64,000 bases of DNA from Cinnamomum chago (taxonomy: Eukaryota > Streptophyta > Magnoliopsida > Laurales > Lauraceae), in assembly GCA_038049695.1 (NCBI GenBank), contig CP142452.1, forward strand, positions 54,208,501 through 54,272,500, in the 5' to 3' direction. Shown piece after piece: positions 50,272 to 61,263 of this stretch; position 1 is the first letter of the stretch; each line of letters begins with the position of its first letter. Under the pieces are notes generated by a model. The model was not told where the DNA came from, ran no database searches, and saw nothing but the letters and a program-made list of their open reading frames with translations. Both the position numbers and the translations under genes were made by a program.

Positions 50272-52460
50272 TGTAAGTCCATGGGGATCCGAACCCTAGA
50301 GGGGGGGTGAATAGGGTGAGCTCCAATTATGACCAATTTTAACAATTTTAACTTCTTTAAAGCAAACTAGTCACATGTGATGATTTATCATACAAGATGC
50401 GGAAGCTAACAAAAGAATCACCACAAAGCAATCACCATCACACAAGGATTTATAGTGGTTCGGCCTCAATGCCTACATCCACTACCGGCTTGTGATCCAA
50501 CACCCCACCGGATTTCCACTATTTATGCTTTTCAATAGGCTAAGCAATAACCTTTACAATATGCTTTCCAAGGCTAAGCAATAACCTTTACAATGATGTT
50601 TTTCAAGGCTTAACATCAACCTATACAATATGCTTTTATAGGCTAAGCAATAACCTCTTCAACCATAGGTTGGTTATCTCACTAAATTAGTGTCTAACAT
50701 ACACTTGATGGAGATTCAATTAAGCTCATTACAATGCCTCTTAAATAGGCGGATATGGAAGTGAAAAACTAATACACACTCACACTATGGATGCAAAGAT
50801 GAAAGTACATGAAGTGTGTGTGTGTGGTCCTCAATCATTTTGAAAATGAAAGTTCATAAATGTAAGCCTAAGGCTTTTGAAAGTTTTAGCTCATAAAACA
50901 TTTATGATTGAGGATGTAATGCAATCACATGTTAAAAGTAACAACTTGTTAATGATATCAAAGTTACACAAGTTGTATGAAATGGATTAGCTCTAAACAT
51001 GTGATGCATAGGGATGTCAATCAAATCAACATGAAGCTCAAAACATAAAAATAGATTTGATTGAAAATAGGGGACAAATCATATGTAATTATAAATACAA
51101 CTTGAAAGTGATATACCTATCAAAGTAAGGCAAGTTGTGAAACTTTAAAACAATAATACACATATGATTTGTAATGATGTTGAATCCAAAACATAAGATA
51201 CATTTGAAAGAGATTTTCTTATGATGGAAAACAACACCCAAAGATTCAACAAAGTATATGAATCATGTTACATATTTCATTAACATGATCTACTTAGATT
51301 TACCAAAGACAAAGTACTACTTTGATGAATCAATGGTGATGTATCCAAAACAATAGATCTATTCAAAATATAACACATGCTAAGGATACAACACATCATA
51401 GGTTAACATGTTACTAAGATTTACCAATGATAAAACAAAACATGAAAACATATGATTTGTAAAGAAGTTGAGTCCAAAACATAAGATACTTTTGAAAGTG
51501 ATTTTCTTATGATGGAAAACAACAACCAAAGATTCAACCAAGTATAGGAATCATGTTACATATGATTTACCAAGTTTCTTTCATTAACATGATCTACTTA
51601 GATTTACCAAGATTAAGTACTACTTGAATTGAATCATATGGTGTTGTATCCAAAACAATAAATCAACTCAAAACATAACACATGTTAAGGACACAACACA
51701 AACATAGTTTAACATGCTAGAAATGATTTACCAAAAATAAAACAAAAGCATGAAAACATATGATTAAGGAAGGAAGAGCCTACTTGGTGGTTTAACTTCA
51801 TTAATCCAAGCTTTAGCTTTCCTAATCATCCCCTTCATCCCTTGGTTCTTTTCCCTTTTGATATGCCTCAAATCCTCTCAAGGAGGGGCTAAAAATTCCC
51901 AACTTTTGGCAAGGGAAAGAACTCATATTTATAGCAAAAAGTTGCCAACGGCTAGTCCTCGGTCGACCGGCAAACAGGCCTCGGTCGACCGGGAACACAC
52001 AACGGTCAGATTTCTGACCGTTGGGGCGCCAGGCAAAATTTTGCCTGCAGTTGTCTCGGTCGACCGGCGACACTGCCGGGACAACCCCCCTTTTGACAAA
52101 ATTTTCAACTTTTGCCATTTCAAAGTTATTTCTTTGGGGGACCTTTTGGCCACTAAATCAAGCTTGGAAAACATGTTTTAAAGATTCTAATGGTTTTTAA
52201 AACATGACATAAAAAGCCTAAAAAGATTCAAAACTTTTAAAACAAAGGCTTGCTTGATTTCTTGAAAACTCTTTTCTAAAACAAATGCATCCAAGATTTA
52301 AAACCAAATCATGCATAAATCAAAACTTTTGCAACTCTTAAAAACCATGCATGAATAAAACAAGATTTCAAGATTTCTAAATCAATGCAAATGTGTGTGA
52401 ATCAAATGATGCTTGAATGATAATGCATCCATCAAATTGCAATCTATAAAAACCCTAACA
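50272..52460 (-). mobile_element. Solo LTR, family S (copy 2), inside the hAT element
   Basis: TGTAAGTCC ... CCCTAACA with the 5-bp duplication CTAAC at 50267-50271 and 52461-52465. It is homologous to 1501-3260 and in the same orientation, but about 430 bp longer, largely because of a duplicated block (compare 51180-51300 with 51470-51600, which share AAGTTGAGTCC or TGTTGAATCC and CTTATGATGGAAAACAACA). The ~39-bp GGCTAAGCAATAACC repeats are at 50538-50655. No coding region. Confidence 0.9.
51960..52066. promoter_or_regulatory. Paired GGTCGACC palindromes and hairpin (S copy 2)
   Basis: CGGTCGACCG has centres at 51964.5 and 51986.5 (22 bp apart), and a third copy lies at 52057-52066. The hairpin between them, 52000-52023, pairs CAACGGTCAGA with TCTGACCGTTG. 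Compared with copy 1 the inner stem bases changed on both sides, so pairing is kept. AGGCAAAATTTTGCCT at 52031-52046 is a further palindrome. Confidence 0.6.
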
Positions 52461-52740
52461 CTAACTAGCTGTTTTTTTACTGTTAGTGACGGGCAGTTTA
52501 GGTAATATAATTTTTTTATCAAAATTAATTTGGAGCAGGCCGGGCCGGGCCGGGCCTGAACGGGCTGGGCATCCTCTGTCCAGTCCCAGTCCCATTTTGG
52601 CCGGGCTTTAAAATTATTGACCAAGCCCAACCCACTGGGCTCAAAATTTTTTATAAAGTCTTGTATTTCGGGGCTTGGGACGGGCCGGGCCGGGCTTTCT
52701 ACCCGTTTCAACCCGTCCCATTGACAGGCCTAGTCACAAT

Positions 52741-54600
52741 TTCAAAAGACGAAGGCTGAGAAGATGATATCTCTGTGGAAGTCACCTGAGGAGATGTAGC
52801 TCCAGAAGATATGCTACCGAACATAGTCTGAAAATCTGAGGCCTCGGCAAACGAAGCTTCAGAGGCATCATCATCCCGAACTATCGCATTGCAAGCAACG
52901 CACTGTTGAGATTCAGACACATCTTCAGATGTGAGGGGATCATCAATCCAGTAGTTCTCTTCATTTTTCGGGGTTACCGGAAGAGACGTCTGTAAATTTT
53001 TCGGGATTTCCGATTCTGGATTTTGATTATGATGGAGGTCATTGATGCGATCCTGCTCCCGTTTTATGGCAAGACGTTGCAAGATTCTTGCATATTCTTC
53101 GAGATCAAGCATAGGGGCCAAATCTTCTTCATCATCTGCTCCTCGTGGTTCATCAATGTTGGGTTCCACTGGAGCGTTTGCTTGTGCTGGATCAATGACA
53201 TTTTCTTGAACAACGTCTTGGTTTTCTTCATCATCAGACCAGGATCCTTGTGGCTGTAATGGGTTATACTAGATTACTGGCATAAGATGAGATTCGAGAA
53301 TCCATTACTCATCGGAGAGGTATTCTCCTGTTTTGAGGGATTCCTCACAATCATCGGTATCACTGGACTCGTACCCATCCATGGAGAATCCAATTACTGA
53401 GTTGCAAGAGTATGATGCCCCCTGTGTAGTTTCATTTCTTTAATGAGGCGGCATGAAATCACCAAGGGTGAATTTTCTTACCACCTTTGAAGACTTGGGA
53501 AGGAATTCCTTTGTTGCCCTAGTGAAGCAGTGGAAGAGGACTCTGCCTTTTCAGGGACTTCTTGCTTTGATTGAGCTTTCTCCTGCTGCTTGTGCTTGCG
53601 GAGTTGTTTCTTTGCTTGCCTTCGCTGTTGAGCAGTAGGCTTTGTTTTGACGATCTCCCAATTTTCATCTTCTAAGAGATCGGGATGCAGCCATATGGGT
53701 TGTCCGTCTGATGTTGGATAAGGAACCAACTCTTGGGACGTCTGAGTCATTTTTATCACCTTGAAGGAAGTAGTGATTTTCTCCTTTGGTGGCTTGGAAG
53801 TTTGTCCATATGACACCATGTTGACGGAGGCAGACCCATAGTTTTTGTCAAAGGTGATGACTCCGTTTTTCCACATCTTGTTGATCTTCTCTCTTACAAC
53901 GAAGCATTGATTGAGAGGATGTGAGACCATCTGGTGGTATGGACAATACCGGGGATCATTGGTTTTGCCAACGTCTGCTAGTCTTTTGGACTCAAGCAAG
54001 GTGAGTTTACCATTTGCTACGAGAGCCTCAAGAATCTCTTCAACATCTTCATCAAACGGATATTTCTTCTCTATTTGTTCTTTAAAGGCTTCAAAGAGTT
54101 CAGGTTTCTTACCTGCAGTTTTGTTTTCAGTTTTCTTTGGCTACTAAGGAGCTGACTTGGTTTGCACATTAAGAACCTCATTTTTTTTGTTTTGAGGTCG
54201 TAATGGTAGTCGACTCTTTCTTTGATGATTTCTGACTGTTGAGGTCTTTGATCACCGTTTCAGCTTCCATAGCTGCTTCTAGGAGTTCTCCCAAGTTTTT
54301 TGATTTGTTGCCGATAATCATGGAGCGTAAGTTGTTTGGATTTTGCAGGGAACGGAACCGAGTCCATCCATAAGGGATATGGTGGCTTGATCCCATGTTC
54401 CTTCAATGTATCCTCTTCTTTTGCTTTAGCGAGGATATCGTCAATGTCCTTTTTGGTAAGGGCGCGTGACTCATTGTTTTCCTCGTCATCTTGATCACTC
54501 GGAGGAGCTTCATTGTTCGGTGGACGCTGGAAAGTTTGGAGGAGGTTTTCCATTAGAGCCTCAATTCTCTGATGTTCTTACTCCAACTGCTGGATGCGTG
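52741..54600 (-). pseudogene. Tat element gag region (fossil)
   Basis: The minus strand encodes gag-like sequence. DPRYCPYHQMVSHPLNQC near 53.9 kb is a conserved Cys/His motif near the end of Tat gag. A basic, glutamine-rich tail (QQRRQAKKQLRKHKQQEKAQ) follows near 53.6 kb. The part at 54.2-54.55 kb holds an acidic linker and PPYPLWMDSVPFP, typical of the start of this gag. The hAT element cuts the region at its left edge. Broken in several places. Confidence 0.7.
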
Positions 54601-54658
54601 CTATTACGTCATCATGCGGTGGAGGCTACTCAGCATTTATAACCAGGACGTTCATTCT

Positions 54659-55726
54659 TTAAGAATCGAATGAGGATATCGTCTTAGTGACTGAGCGGGA
54701 AATCATTCTTTTGGATGAAGAGTCGGAGGAGTGGTTACTCCGATGTCCTTGGCTTGAAGGAGCAGGAGAATCCTCATGATGTCTTCGTGTCCGGGAGACG
54801 TTGCGAGTCACTGGTCGTCTGTCATGAATTATGGTTACTGACTTCTGGCGCCTTCTGGTTTTGCCAACCATATAGATAGCAACAACTTGGTCGGGTCTTT
54901 CTTTTTCGACCCATTTTTTAGAGACCTGAAGGGTAGAATGCTGGGTTCTTTGCTTCTCTAGTATCTTTTGTCGAGAGGCGACGCATACAACGAGCAATTT
55001 GAGCTTCGGTCAGCTTTGGCTGTGCTATGGCAATGAAGGAGGTAGTCTCAAGTGCGCAGCAGCCGAGCTTGTTTTCTTTGAAGCTAGGCATGGACAAGAT
55101 CCGGACGCGGTCCTTTGCCTGTCGCTACGAGGCTTTGAATTTTGCAAGTTCGGCCCCTGTTGAGATGAAGGGTCGACTTGCAGGAGTGTAGGCCTTAGCA
55201 GGTTCTTACAGTGGCCTGGTGATGGATGACTTGATTTTGGGCTTGTAGGAGCAAACCGGCTCATGCCAAGTTGATTTGTTTGTTTGGTGGAGGGTAGGTT
55301 TCTCCTCTTTCATGTGAGAGAGAGGGTAGAACCGGTTCTCCTTGAGAGGAGCCAGGTATGCTAGCTTTGTAGATGTTCGGGACCTCCTTTGGTTCGGTGA
55401 AGGTCTCAGGGACCAAGTCTTGGGTTAGACCTAGTTTCTTACAGGTTGAGCCTTCGTAGGGTTGCCATGGGCTTCAGACTTTTTGATTGTTGCCCTTGGT
55501 GTCGCAGCAACGACATGTTCAGGGGCGGTTTTCTGCTTCTTGGTAGGTACAATTTCTTCTGTGGGAAGTGAGAATGGTCCCAACGACCCGAAGATGATGG
55601 TCTGGGGAGTAGAGGTTGACCCAGTTTGAGAGTTGCCGAGGGAGATGACACTTCAGCAACTGCTAGAGCGCTAGTGAGTTCGCTTGTTTTGCTTTTCTTA
55701 AAGTAGGAGTTGGTACTTGTTCTCAT
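54659..55726 (-). pseudogene. Tat element N-terminal gag or leader ORF (fossil, unassigned)
   Basis: Minus-strand reading is open in pieces here. It includes a serine/arginine-rich stretch (RRQKSVTIIHDRRPVTRNVSR near 54.8 kb) and a proline/serine-rich stretch further right. I recognise no domain. By position it is either the start of gag or the extra ORF that Ogre-type elements carry upstream of gag. Low confidence. Confidence 0.4.
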
Positions 55727-56149
55727 CGAAAGTGATGGTCAATGAAGCTGCCATTGTTAGTTTAGAAAACTTCTTAAACAAGTCCAAATCCATTAGTAAT
55801 CACGAGAATATGGTAATCATAAATGGAAAATAACTATGGTTTTGTCTTTTCAAATCGCTCGAGGGGACATGGCCAAGCCCAAGCAAGATGAAAGAGGCAA
55901 AAAACCATAGAGGGCACAATTGTTTTAAATGCAAGTATGCTAGGCTCAGGACGAGCGTTCCAGTGACTGCTAAAAGCAATTGTAAACCTTAATTCAAATT
56001 ATCGAGAAGCAAGGATCACTCGAGGTAAGATGATATAAGGTTGGAGATACAAATGTGTCGGTCGCGAATACAGTAGACCCGAAAGGGCGTACTAGCACCG
56101 CTAGGCACAAATGTTGTAAATCGCATCCTCAGAAAGGACATGAGATGGC

Positions 56150-57200
56150 ATTTTTTTAAAGGTCAAGATCGGATTCATAAAGGAGAGCAAATGGTATTCC
56201 AATCCGAACAAGGCTCAAACATTTTTGCGAGCGCTAAGTCCGAAAGGGAGGAAACCAGAGTTTCTCGAATTTGAACCCAAAAGTGATGGAAGTTTTTTTT
56301 TTTTTTTGAAAGGTCAAGATTGAATTCATCAAAGAGATCAAATGGTGTTCCAATCCGAATAAAGGCTCAAACATTTATGCTAGCACTAAATCCGAAAATG
56401 AGAGAACCAAGATTTCTCAAATCTGAATTCAAAAATGACGAAGGGTTTTTTTTTTTTTTAAGGTCAAGATTGAATTCATCAAAGAGAGCAAGTGGTGTTC
56501 CAATCCGAATAAAGGCTCAAACATTTTTGCGAGCACTAAATCCGAAAGGGAGAGAACCAAGATTTCTCAAATCTGAACTCAAATGTGACGATTTTTTTAT
56601 TTTTTTTTTTGAAAAGATTTTTTTGAAGATTTTTTTTAAGAGTACACATAGGTTTCCAATTCGGTCTTATGAAACCTTAGTTGATAGATCAGCCACCAGG
56701 TAAGGGTAAGATTACTTAATGAACCCGTTTGGAGGACCCTTGCCTCGAACAGTCTAGCTGCCTCTACACTTTGGACATGGCTTTTCTTAGATCCACTTTG
56801 GTTAAAGAACGCAATTGGTGCAACCTTAGTGGGTTTTGAATTTTTTTTATTGATTTTTTTTTGGAGATTTCTAATGGATTTATCGAAGAGAGCGAATGGT
56901 CCCTTCAAATTCAGACGCTGGCTACAAGTGATTTCCGCGAGCCATTGTCCGAAAAGGAAGAAACCAAAGTCTAATTTCTCAAATTTAAATCCAAAAGAGA
57001 AAAGAACTAATATTTTTTAAAGATTTTAAATGAGATTTTTTTTTTTGAAAATCCCTATTGGACTCATCAAAAAGAAAAGATGACCCATTCCCCGATACGA
57101 ACAGTAGCTGCGATCATTTCTATGAGCTATTATATTCGAAAAGGAGGGGATCAAAGTTTCTCAAAATTGAATCCAAAAAAGAGAAATCAGTTTCTTTTTT
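56150..57200. repeat. ~150-bp tandem repeats in the Tat leader
   Basis: Units with a poly-T run, AAGGTCAAGATTGAATTCATC, CAATCCGAATAAAGGCTCAAAC and CTAAATCCGAAAGGGAG start near 56150, 56302 and 56452. Two more diverged units are near 56860 and 57035. They lie between the gag side and the PBS, in the untranslated leader of the element. The segment 55727-56149 shows nothing else. Confidence 0.8.
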
Positions 57201-57347
57201 TTTTTAAATGAGAAAGAGTGGAAATAAATTCAAAGATAGAATTTCCAAAAATCTCATCTCATGTTTCTTTTAGATGCAAGATCCAACATAGGCCACCAAC
57301 TAGAAAGGAGCCTAAGAATTAAGCATCGCGTTCTCAAATGAACAAGT

Positions 57348-57365
57348 CCCACAGGGTGTGCCAAC
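57348..57365 (-). other. Candidate primer-binding site of the Tat element
   Basis: Directly inside the 5' LTR, the minus strand reads TTGGCACACCCTGTGGGA. The position and the TGG start fit a tRNA primer site. The exact tRNA is not assigned. Confidence 0.5.
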
Positions 57366-57366
57366 T

Positions 57367-59784
57367 TGATGGGGGGCTAGCCTTTCATCCTCTCCTTCCA
57401 CCCCAGGGGCTGACAGGGTCCGGCAGAGGAGGAAAAGTGAGTCATCAACATGTTTTTGTACGGGTATGCTAGATTTTCTATTCTACTTGGAATTTGAAGT
57501 GGTGATCCGGAGATTCACCTTCACAAGTAGAAAAGAAATCAATTCTTCTTTCTACCATTGCACATATATTTTAAGAAAGAGATACAATTTTTTTTAAATG
57601 TCGTGAGAGGCGATTTCATTTTGTTTGCCGTGAAAGGCAATTTTTGTTTGCCGTGAAAGGCGGTTTTGTGCCGTGAAAGGCGATTTTGTGCTGTAGAAGG
57701 CAATTTACAAATCTCATCAATAATGAAAGACAAGAAATGTGATTTTTTTTTCTCATTACAAATAATACAAAATACAATAGAAAAGTGAGAAAAGGAAACT
57801 GACTTCTCAGGAGATTGCGGGGACTTGTTTAGATCGACGGTCGCAAGTCATGTATGGACTTCGCCATCGTCCTTCAGATGAGAACGCTTGATGCTTTGAA
57901 TCTTTGGCTTGGCTTGAACCTCAGTTTTTTAGAAGATAAAGACAAAGGGGAGGTCCTATATCTAATAAAAAAAACGAGTAAACGGGCTGAACAGCCACAT
58001 TTAGGCCATGTTGGATAGAAGGAGAGAGGAACTTGGGGGGGTGGCCCCCCAAGGGACTTCGATCACCTTGTGGTGTTTCTGCAGTAGAGTAGCAAGATTT
58101 CTTCAGAGTTTTTTTCTTTCTTCCTTGTGAGTATGGATCTCTCCCTCTCTCTGTGTCTGTGTGTATATGTCTATTTCTCTGTGTCTGTGTATATATGTCT
58201 CTCTTGGAATGACCCCTTTTTATAGGCTCTTGGTAGCCATGGGGTGATTTATGGGATTGATACCCATGATGGGAGAATTGATGGCATTGATGCTCCATGA
58301 TGGGAGGAGTTACAAGTTTTAATTTTTTGATTTTGTAACTTCTTTTTCCTTGAATATGATTGGGCGATGGAGAATGATGGGCATTTAATAGCCCTTAATC
58401 TCCATGATGAGAGGAGTTTCATGGTTTTAATACTATGATTGCTTGGATTTGTAACTCCCATTTACTTGATTTTGATTGGGCTGTCTGAAATAATGGGTTA
58501 ATGACCGCATTAAGTTGTCATAAAACGGGTCAATTAACTGCATTAAGTAGTCGCAAGGGCCGTGCCGCGTCTTTTAGAATTCTTCTTGTGACGATCGTCG
58601 ATGGATCCATATATTGTTTGATGTCGGATGGCGAAGCAACTTCAGACATTGGTTGATATCAGTGGGCCAGTGACATCTGTCTTGTTGATTTCTTGATCGT
58701 TCGGATAGAAAGTGTACTTTCTTGGTCAGCCGGTTGGCGATCTTGATCAGTCGATTTCAAGCATAAAAAATCAGATTTTCGAAAAACAACAGAGGCTAGA
58801 ACTCCTGAAACGGGAAAAGGGTCGGAAAACGGGCACCCGACGAAAAATCCGGCAACCCAGATTTCCAGGGTCACCGGCGACAATAGGGATTCTTCCCCTT
58901 CCGGTCGCCGTTTCTCGTCGTTTCTCGACCAAAACTTTCGATCCTTTTTTCTCTTGTATTTTTCTTGACATTTTTCCTCATTTACTGGCTTAATTCTCCG
59001 GAAGAAAACCTGACGAGAAGCCGCGCAAACCGGAGCACAAAGTTTCCTATTTTTTGGGAAGGGCGGAGACTTTGTAGCCAATTTTCAGTCAAGAATCAAA
59101 ACTAGGTCAAACGATGTCGGAATGACCTAAAATTTGAGGTGAAGCCTCCTGAGCAGTAGATAGGACCAACCATAGGCTTTTGTTTGAGTTTTGAAGCCGT
59201 ATGGGGTCCCGTCGCCAGTAGACTTGATTTTGCCGCTAGGAAGATGCCGCACTTTGATGTACGGTCGACCGATGTCCGATTGACTTGAAATTTGACAGGG
59301 AGCCTAGTGGAGTCATTTTCAGACGATCCATTAGCTCCGATTTGGAAGTCATGGTCCCAGGGTGCTCCGCCGCCAGTGGCCTTGATTTTGTTTCAGAGCG
59401 TCAAAGTCAGGTCAAAAGTTATTGGAATGACCTGAAATTTGACATGCAACCCTTTAGAAGTATGTTGAAGCCACATTTGTGCTCTGTTTGACGAGTGATG
59501 GCCTCTGGGAATCTCACCGCCGAGAGGCTTGATTTTACTACTCGAGGGTTGATGGAGGGTCAAACATTGTCGGTTTGACTTGAAATTTGGCATCGAGCCT
59601 TTTGGAGGTATTTTGAGACCATCTGTAGGCTCTAATTGAAGTTTTGATGTCTTCGACACCGTAACCGCTAGGAGCGCCTGTTTGGCTGTTGGACGAGTGA
59701 AGTTGGGTCAAATGATGTTGGAATGGCCCAAAACTTCATGTGAACCCCTCTTTTGGCTGTCTTGAAGGATCTTGCAGTTTTTGT
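57367..59784 (-). repeat. 5' LTR of the Tat element, outer end missing
   Basis: Aligns with 6964-9467 from TGATGGGG to TTTTTGT. The last ~94 bp of the LTR present at 9468-9561 are absent. Immediately after 59784 the sequence turns into unrelated DNA belonging to a T-family element. The ~22-bp GCCGTGAAAGGCGATTTTGT repeats are at about 57599-57710. Confidence 0.88.
58215..58225 (-). promoter_or_regulatory. Candidate LTR TATA box (5' LTR)
   Basis: CTATAAAAAGG on the minus strand, matching 7831-7841. It would drive the Tat element transcript toward lower coordinates. Confidence 0.55.
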
Positions 59785-61263
59785 GGACTTGGCATGTGTT
59801 TCTCGAAGGACATTGGCAGAATTTTTAGCTTTTTTATGTCACAGATGGAGCTAGAGAAGGAATTTGCGAGCAATTGTTCGTCAGCAAGGAATGTGAGCAG
59901 CATATCGAGACCCAATTATAGTTGATCGTGTGCCGTCAGAGGATTCTTCAGGCAAGTAAGTGTGGATTTTTGGTTAAACTTGGATTATTTTCCTAAGTCA
60001 GAAGACTCTATAAGCCGAATAAGTGGTGAACTTTATGAGGTTTGAAGTGATTTTCAGTGGTGCATCTCCAAGAAGATGTGTAAAGTTAGAGATTTCTCGA
60101 GCATTGATGAGCTTGTGACGGAGAATTGTTAGAGGAGGTTTAACAATTGCAGTTATGATGGTGAGTCGACTCAGCAGGATGTGCCAGTGGATGGTTAAAA
60201 GCATAGGAAATTAGTTTTCAGCAGCAGTGTAGAGAGTTTTATGTGGAATTGATTGTTACCTGATCACATGATAGAGGAGATTTTGTGCATTTTACCGACT
60301 TGTAGAACATCGGTTAGGGCAGAGTACAGATAAGAGCAGGAGAATCATCACTTATGGACAATGACAGTTGAAAAACTCAGAGAAGAATGAATTTGACAGA
60401 AGTACACCACATGAAGTTTGGAAGTGTGGAATAGCATGACAGCTAAAGTGTTAACAGGTCTAGTCAAAGCTAGAAACCTACAGAGTTGTGAACCTTGTGT
60501 TTTCAATGAGTAGATAGAGATGAGTGAAGTGTTCAGAGGACCGTTCAAACATTTGATTGCATCAGCCTGACATATAAAGAAGTAACAGATTTCCAAGTCA
60601 TTCACCGCGAAGATTGTACATTGGCAGGAGACCCAATTTCGACAACTTTGACAGAGATGACAGAAGTGTACCGAGGACTAGACGACATTGCCTAAAGTAA
60701 GATAGATCTGTTAGTACTCAGCTTCACCAATTTTCCAAAGCCAAGGGCAGATAGAAGGATAACACTATATTTCAAGGTAAAGGCATGTGGTGGAATTTCA
60801 AGACTGGCAGAGACCGACTGTTGTGCAATGGATCAAGAGCAACGAACAGAAATAATTAGAGCTAGCAAGAGTTCACATTGAAGATTGTGCGTTTGACACA
60901 AGACCCTAGCTTCAACAGTTGTGATGAAGTCGACAGAATTGTTCCAAGAATTTTCTGTATCAGGGTGGCTAGAAGCGAGAGACTTGGTGGAACTTAGAAA
61001 GAGCCAGAGATGACAAATTTCTTGAGCAGTCAGGATGGCAGAATAGTAACAGATTCAAGTTAGTGGTGGAATGTCTGACGACTGTTGATAGTCAACCGAC
61101 GAGTTCTACAACGAGAATGACCCAGCGAGTCCAGATGCTTCCGAGAGAACCGAATTGGAGCAGTCGTTTGAGGTTTTGTTTCCAAAGTGTGGGATTAATG
61201 TCCCCACCTGTTTTTTAGTTTGTTTAGTTCATTTGGAGGACCAAATGTTCTAAGGGGGGAGGA
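59785..61263 (+). mobile_element. Internal remnant of a T-family LTR element
   Basis: This stretch ends in the polypurine tract AAGGGGGGAGGA directly before the T LTR at 61264, so it is the 3' internal part of a T element on the + strand. I find no gag or pol motif. Diverged ~270-bp repeats are visible: GAAGATTGTACATTGGCAGG near 60609 and GAAGATTGTGCGTTTGACAC near 60880. Either this is a non-autonomous member or a decayed 3' noncoding region. Its 5' part is lost at the junction with the Tat LTR. Confidence 0.6.

Larger units (their letters stand above)
49436..52732. mobile_element. Non-autonomous hAT-type element, split by an S solo LTR
   Basis: The terminal inverted repeats are TAGGCCTGTCAATGGGACGG at the left and CCGTCCCATTGACAGGCCTA at the right. 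The 8-bp flanks GTCACAGT (49428-49435) and GTCACAAT (52733-52740) match at seven of eight bases, as expected for a hAT target duplication. Without the nested solo LTR it is about 1.1 kb. Both ends carry GC-rich clusters of GGGCCGGGCC and its complement, subterminal repeats typical of hAT elements. No transposase is encoded, so it needed one in trans. It landed in the gag region of the Tat element. Confidence 0.88.
6964..59784 (-). mobile_element. Tat/Ogre-lineage Ty3/gypsy element, old and broken, with nested insertions
   Basis: Matching LTRs lie at 6964-9561 and 57367-59784. Between them, on the minus strand, come gag-like, protease, RT, two RNase H and integrase parts in the order gag-PR-RT-RH-aRH-IN. 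The second RNase H and an antisense extra gene between integrase and the 3' LTR are marks of the plant Tat lineage. Subtracting the nested TRIM, T solo LTR, copia/CACTA block and hAT block leaves about 22.9 kb, an Ogre-like size. The first ~187 aligned LTR bases differ at about 20 sites (~11%, mostly C/T and G/A), so the insertion is old, probably a few million years. The coding parts are clearly broken in many places. The left end sits in satellite DNA. The right end is truncated, so no target duplication can be seen. Confidence 0.88.
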
